This document shows positions 61,724 through 64,000 of a DNA stretch of 64,000 nt, one piece after another. Every line of letters begins with the position of its first letter. The stretch's first letter is position 1. Source of the stretch: Variovorax paradoxus (GTDB taxonomy: Bacteria; Pseudomonadota; Gammaproteobacteria; Burkholderiales; Burkholderiaceae_C); contig NZ_JXQQ01000065.1 of assembly GCF_000834655.1 (NCBI RefSeq), forward strand, positions 55,143 through 119,142, written 5' to 3'. The notes beneath the pieces are model-generated. The model was not told the origin of the DNA, made no database searches, and saw nothing but the letters and a program-made list of their open reading frames with translations. Both the position numbers and the translations under genes were made by a program.

Positions 61724-63063
61724 CAGGCGGCCTTTCGCGTGGCGTCGATGGCGTCGTGTGCCACCGCATGGCGGCTCGCCTTGCGCGGCAGGCCGAGGTG
61801 ATCGCGCAGCGTCTGCCCGGGCAGCTCGCGTTGGTAGCGGCCGCGCGCCTCCAGCGCGGGAATCACGAACTCGACGAAGTCGTCCAGCCCCTGCCCCAGC
61901 ACCGGAAAGCCGAGGATGAAGCCGTCCGCCGCGCCCTCGTCCACCCAGCGGATGATCTCGTCCGCAATGCGCTCGCCCGTGCCCACGAACTGCGTGCGCG
62001 GCGTGGCGACTTCGAGCGCCACCTCGCGCAGCGTCTGGCCGCCGGCCTTCGCCTTGGCCTTGATGCGGTCGGTGGTCGAGCGGAAGCTGTTGCGGCCGAT
62101 GTCGCCCAGGTCGGGGAAGGCCTCGTCCAGCGGGTACTGGCTGAAATCGTGGTGATCGAAGAAGCGGCCGAGGTAAGCCAGCGCCTCTTCGATGGTGAGC
62201 AGTTCGCGAATCGCGCGGTACTTGGCCTCGGCTTCTTCCTCGGTGGCCGCCACCACAGGGCCGATGCCGGGGAAGATCTTCACGTCGTCGGCCTGCCGGC
62301 CCTGTGCGACCGCGCTGGCTTTCACCTGCTTCAGGAAGGCGCGCGTTTCCTCGATCGAGGGCGAATGCGTGAACACCGCATCCGCGTACTTGCCCGCGAG
62401 GCCCACGCCCGCATCCGAGGAGCCGGCCTGGAAGATCACCGGCTGCCCCTGCGGCGAACGCTGGATGTTCAGCGGCCCCGCCACCTCGAAGAAGCGGCCC
62501 TTGTGGTCCAGCGTGTGCAGCTTCTCGCGGTCGAAGAACTGACCCGTTTCGCGGTTGCGCGTGAAGGCGTCGTCGTCCCAGCTGTCCCACAGGCCCTGCG
62601 TGACGGCCAGGTACTCGTCGGCGATCGCGTAGCGCAGCGCGTGTTCGGGGTGGTTGCGGCTGTAGTTCTTCGCGCTGCCTTCGAGCGGCGTGGTCACCAC
62701 GTTCCAGCCCGCGCGCCCGCCGCTGATCAGGTCGAGCGAAGCGAACTGGCGCGCCACCGTGAACGGGTCGCTGTACGAGCTGGAGACCGTGCCCGCCAGC
62801 CCGATCTTCGAGGTGACGGTCGCGAGCGCCGACAGGATCGAGATCGGCTCGAAGCGATTGAGGAAGTGCGGGATCGACTTCTCGTTGATGTAGAGGCCGT
62901 CCGCCACGAAGGCGAACACGATGCCGTTGTCCTCGGCCTTCTTCGCGGTGCGCACGAAGAAGTCGAGGTTCACGCTGGCATCGGCCGGCCCGCCCGGATG
63001 CTTCCACGAATTCATGTGGCTGCCGGCCCCTTGCAGCATGACGCCGAACTTGATGTTGCTCAT
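61723..63063 (-). CDS. NtaA/DszA-type FMN-dependent monooxygenase
   Basis: A 446-residue flavin-dependent monooxygenase of the NtaA/SnaA/DszA/DmoA group. Diagnostic parts are SNIKFGVMLQGAGSHMNSWKHPG, SDPFTVARQFASLDLISGGRAGWNVVT, NYSRNHPEHALRYAIADEYL, GQPVIFQAGSSDAG and HVSP-like THSPSIEET. Members use reduced FMN to split C-N or C-S bonds of chelators, sulfones or dimethyl sulfide. The last 30 residues are charged and variable. It starts at ATG 63063, 45 bp after the next LLM gene upstream. Confidence 0.9.
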   Translation of the reverse strand: MSNIKFGVMLQGAGSHMNSWKHPGGPADASVNLDFFVRTAKKAEDNGIVFAFVADGLYINEKSIPHFLNRFEPISILSALATVTSKIGLAGTVSSSYSDPFTVARQFASLDLISGGRAGWNVVTTPLEGSAKNYSRNHPEHALRYAIADEYLAVTQGLWDSWDDDAFTRNRETGQFFDREKLHTLDHKGRFFEVAGPLNIQRSPQGQPVIFQAGSSDAGVGLAGKYADAVFTHSPSIEETRAFLKQVKASAVAQGRQADDVKIFPGIGPVVAATEEEAEAKYRAIRELLTIEEALAYLGRFFDHHDFSQYPLDEAFPDLGDIGRNSFRSTTDRIKAKAKAGGQTLREVALEVATPRTQFVGTGERIADEIIRWVDEGAADGFILGFPVLGQGLDDFVEFVIPALEARGRYQRELPGQTLRDHLGLPRKASRHAVAHDAIDATRKAA

Positions 63064-63108
63064 CGCGATGTGTTCTTCCGGAGGTGGAAAGGAAACGGGT
63101 GAAGGCGC

Positions 63109-64000
63109 TCAGGCCAGCGCGGGTTCGCGCGCCTGGGCCAGCAGCTCGACGGCGGTCGCACGTTCGGCGAAACCGGCCACGGGGATGTCGATCACGAACT
63201 CCTCGATGCCGTAGCGCTCGCTCAGTGCGTCGAGTTCTTCGCGCACCTCGTCGGCGGTGCCCGCGATCACATGCGGGCGCCGCTCTTCGGTGCGGTAGTC
63301 GGTCACGCCGGCCTGCCGCGCGAACTCGGCGGCGGCTTCGAGGCTCCCGAGGTTCACGCTCTGGCCGCCGGGCAGGTGCACCTTGAAACTGCGCAGCGCG
63401 CCGACGAGCTCGGCCGCCTTCTCATGCGTCTCGGCCGCGAATGCGAAGAGCGCGAGCAAAGGCGCGCGACCTGTGGCCGAGCGGTAGGCCTCGATCGATT
63501 GCCCGATGTTCACCGGGTCGCCGTTGAAGTGCCCGGCGTAGACGAACTCCCAGCCGAGGCGCGCCGCGAGCGTCGCGCTCTCCGGCGTGCCGCCGAGCAG
63601 CACGCGCTGCGGCAACTGCGGGGGGTTCGGCGTGGCGACCGCGCCGGCCAGCGCGTGGTCCGCGGCGACGCCGTCGTGCAGGAAGGCATCGAGCTCGGCG
63701 AGGCGGACCGCGAAGTCTTCGTTCTTCTTCACCGGATCGTGCAGCCACTGCAGAGCCTTGCTGGTCAGCGGCAAGCCGCCGGGCGCCTTGCCGACACCCA
63801 GGTCCACGCGCCCCGGCGCAAGCGACGCAAGCACACGGAAGGTCTCGGCGACCTTGAACGGGCTGTAGTGCTGAAGCATGACGCCGCCGGTGCCCACGCG
63901 GATGCGCGAGGTCCTGGCGAGCACATGCGAGGCCAGCACTTCGGGCGCCGAGCCGGCATAGCCGCGGTTGCCGTGATGCTCCGCAAGCCAGTAGCGGCGG
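63109..64000 (-). CDS. LLM-class oxidoreductase (MsnO8-like), partial at window edge
   Basis: The C-terminal 297 residues of a luciferase-like oxidoreductase whose start lies beyond the right edge. The visible part begins RRYWLAEHHGNRGYAGSAPEV, the usual active-site region of this family, then RIRVGTGGVMLQHYSPFKVAETFRVLASLAPGRVDLGVGKAPGG and VLLGGTPESATLAARLG. It matches the MsnO8/YhbW-type subgroup. An internal GTG at about 63939 should not be taken as the start because conserved sequence continues upstream. It is the first visible gene of the operon. Confidence 0.85.
   Translation of the reverse strand, partial: RRYWLAEHHGNRGYAGSAPEVLASHVLARTSRIRVGTGGVMLQHYSPFKVAETFRVLASLAPGRVDLGVGKAPGGLPLTSKALQWLHDPVKKNEDFAVRLAELDAFLHDGVAADHALAGAVATPNPPQLPQRVLLGGTPESATLAARLGWEFVYAGHFNGDPVNIGQSIEAYRSATGRAPLLALFAFAAETHEKAAELVGALRSFKVHLPGGQSVNLGSLEAAAEFARQAGVTDYRTEERRPHVIAGTADEVREELDALSERYGIEEFVIDIPVAGFAERATAVELLAQAREPALA

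Noticed and set aside
63939..64000. A start codon for the last LLM gene inside the window
   Set aside because: The conserved EHHGNRGYAGSAPE region continues in frame to the edge, so the gene is cut by the window.

Overview
The window is GC-rich, densely coded DNA with no rRNA, tRNA, CRISPR array, insertion sequence or phage gene that I can see. Gene content suggests a soil- or plant-associated betaproteobacterium of the Comamonadaceae, most like Variovorax. The pointers are a Bug-type solute receptor, a PA2169-like protein, many LysR/LLM/ABC genes and very GC-biased third codon positions. The genus is inference.

Layout. (1) 0.1-6.0 kb: an L,D-transpeptidase, a small exported protein and a di-haem cytochrome c on the minus strand, divergent from a caa3-type terminal oxidase operon on the plus strand (lipoprotein cytochrome c, subunit II with fused cytochrome c, fused subunits I-III). 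(2) 6.0-23.4 kb: a seven-gene minus-strand operon, glgB-glgE-treS/mak-[mechanosensitive-channel-like]-glgX-treZ-malQ/treY. It interconverts trehalose, maltose-1-phosphate and branched alpha-glucan. No glgA, glgC or glgP is present here. (3) 23.4-37.9 kb: a stress-protection block with a DUF1488-like protein, a DUF421 membrane protein, a small acidic protein, an Nramp-related transporter, large-subunit catalase KatE, an ATP-dependent DNA ligase, an orphan response regulator with a phospholipase-D/cardiolipin-synthase protein, a glycine-zipper four-helix-bundle protein, a UvrA2 paralogue and a glycogen-debranching-like glycosidase. Regions 2 and 3 resemble the abiotic-stress island of Pseudomonas aeruginosa in gene content.

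(4) 37.9-42.6 kb: a D-amino-acid operon (Bug receptor, DSD1-like PLP enzyme, N-acyl-D-amino-acid deacylase) opposite a LysR regulator, with a clear LysR-type operator between them. (5) 42.6-47.3 kb: a small KOW-like gene with an AT-rich palindromic promoter; homoserine dehydrogenase preceded by a Thr/Ile leader peptide and an intrinsic terminator, which looks like a transcription attenuator; and a large acyl-CoA synthetase/GNAT protein. (6) 47.3-53.7 kb: a beta-propeller amidohydrolase lipoprotein, then a coupled DUF4105 membrane protein and lipase-like lipoprotein. (7) 53.7-56.3 kb: a small membrane protein, a YeeE/YedE thiosulfate-type transporter and a periplasmic rhodanese. (8) 56.4-64.0 kb: a minus-strand operon of three flavin-dependent LLM monooxygenases, a GNAT acetyltransferase, an ABC importer whose permease and ATPase are fused, and two receptors. 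It probably scavenges organosulfur or a similar small compound, and it runs off the right edge.

The most interesting signal is the hom leader (44262-44395), which encodes MITSITTAAT ahead of a terminator. Next are the palindromic near-leaderless promoter at 42603-42644 and a CCTACA-type element upstream of several stress genes.
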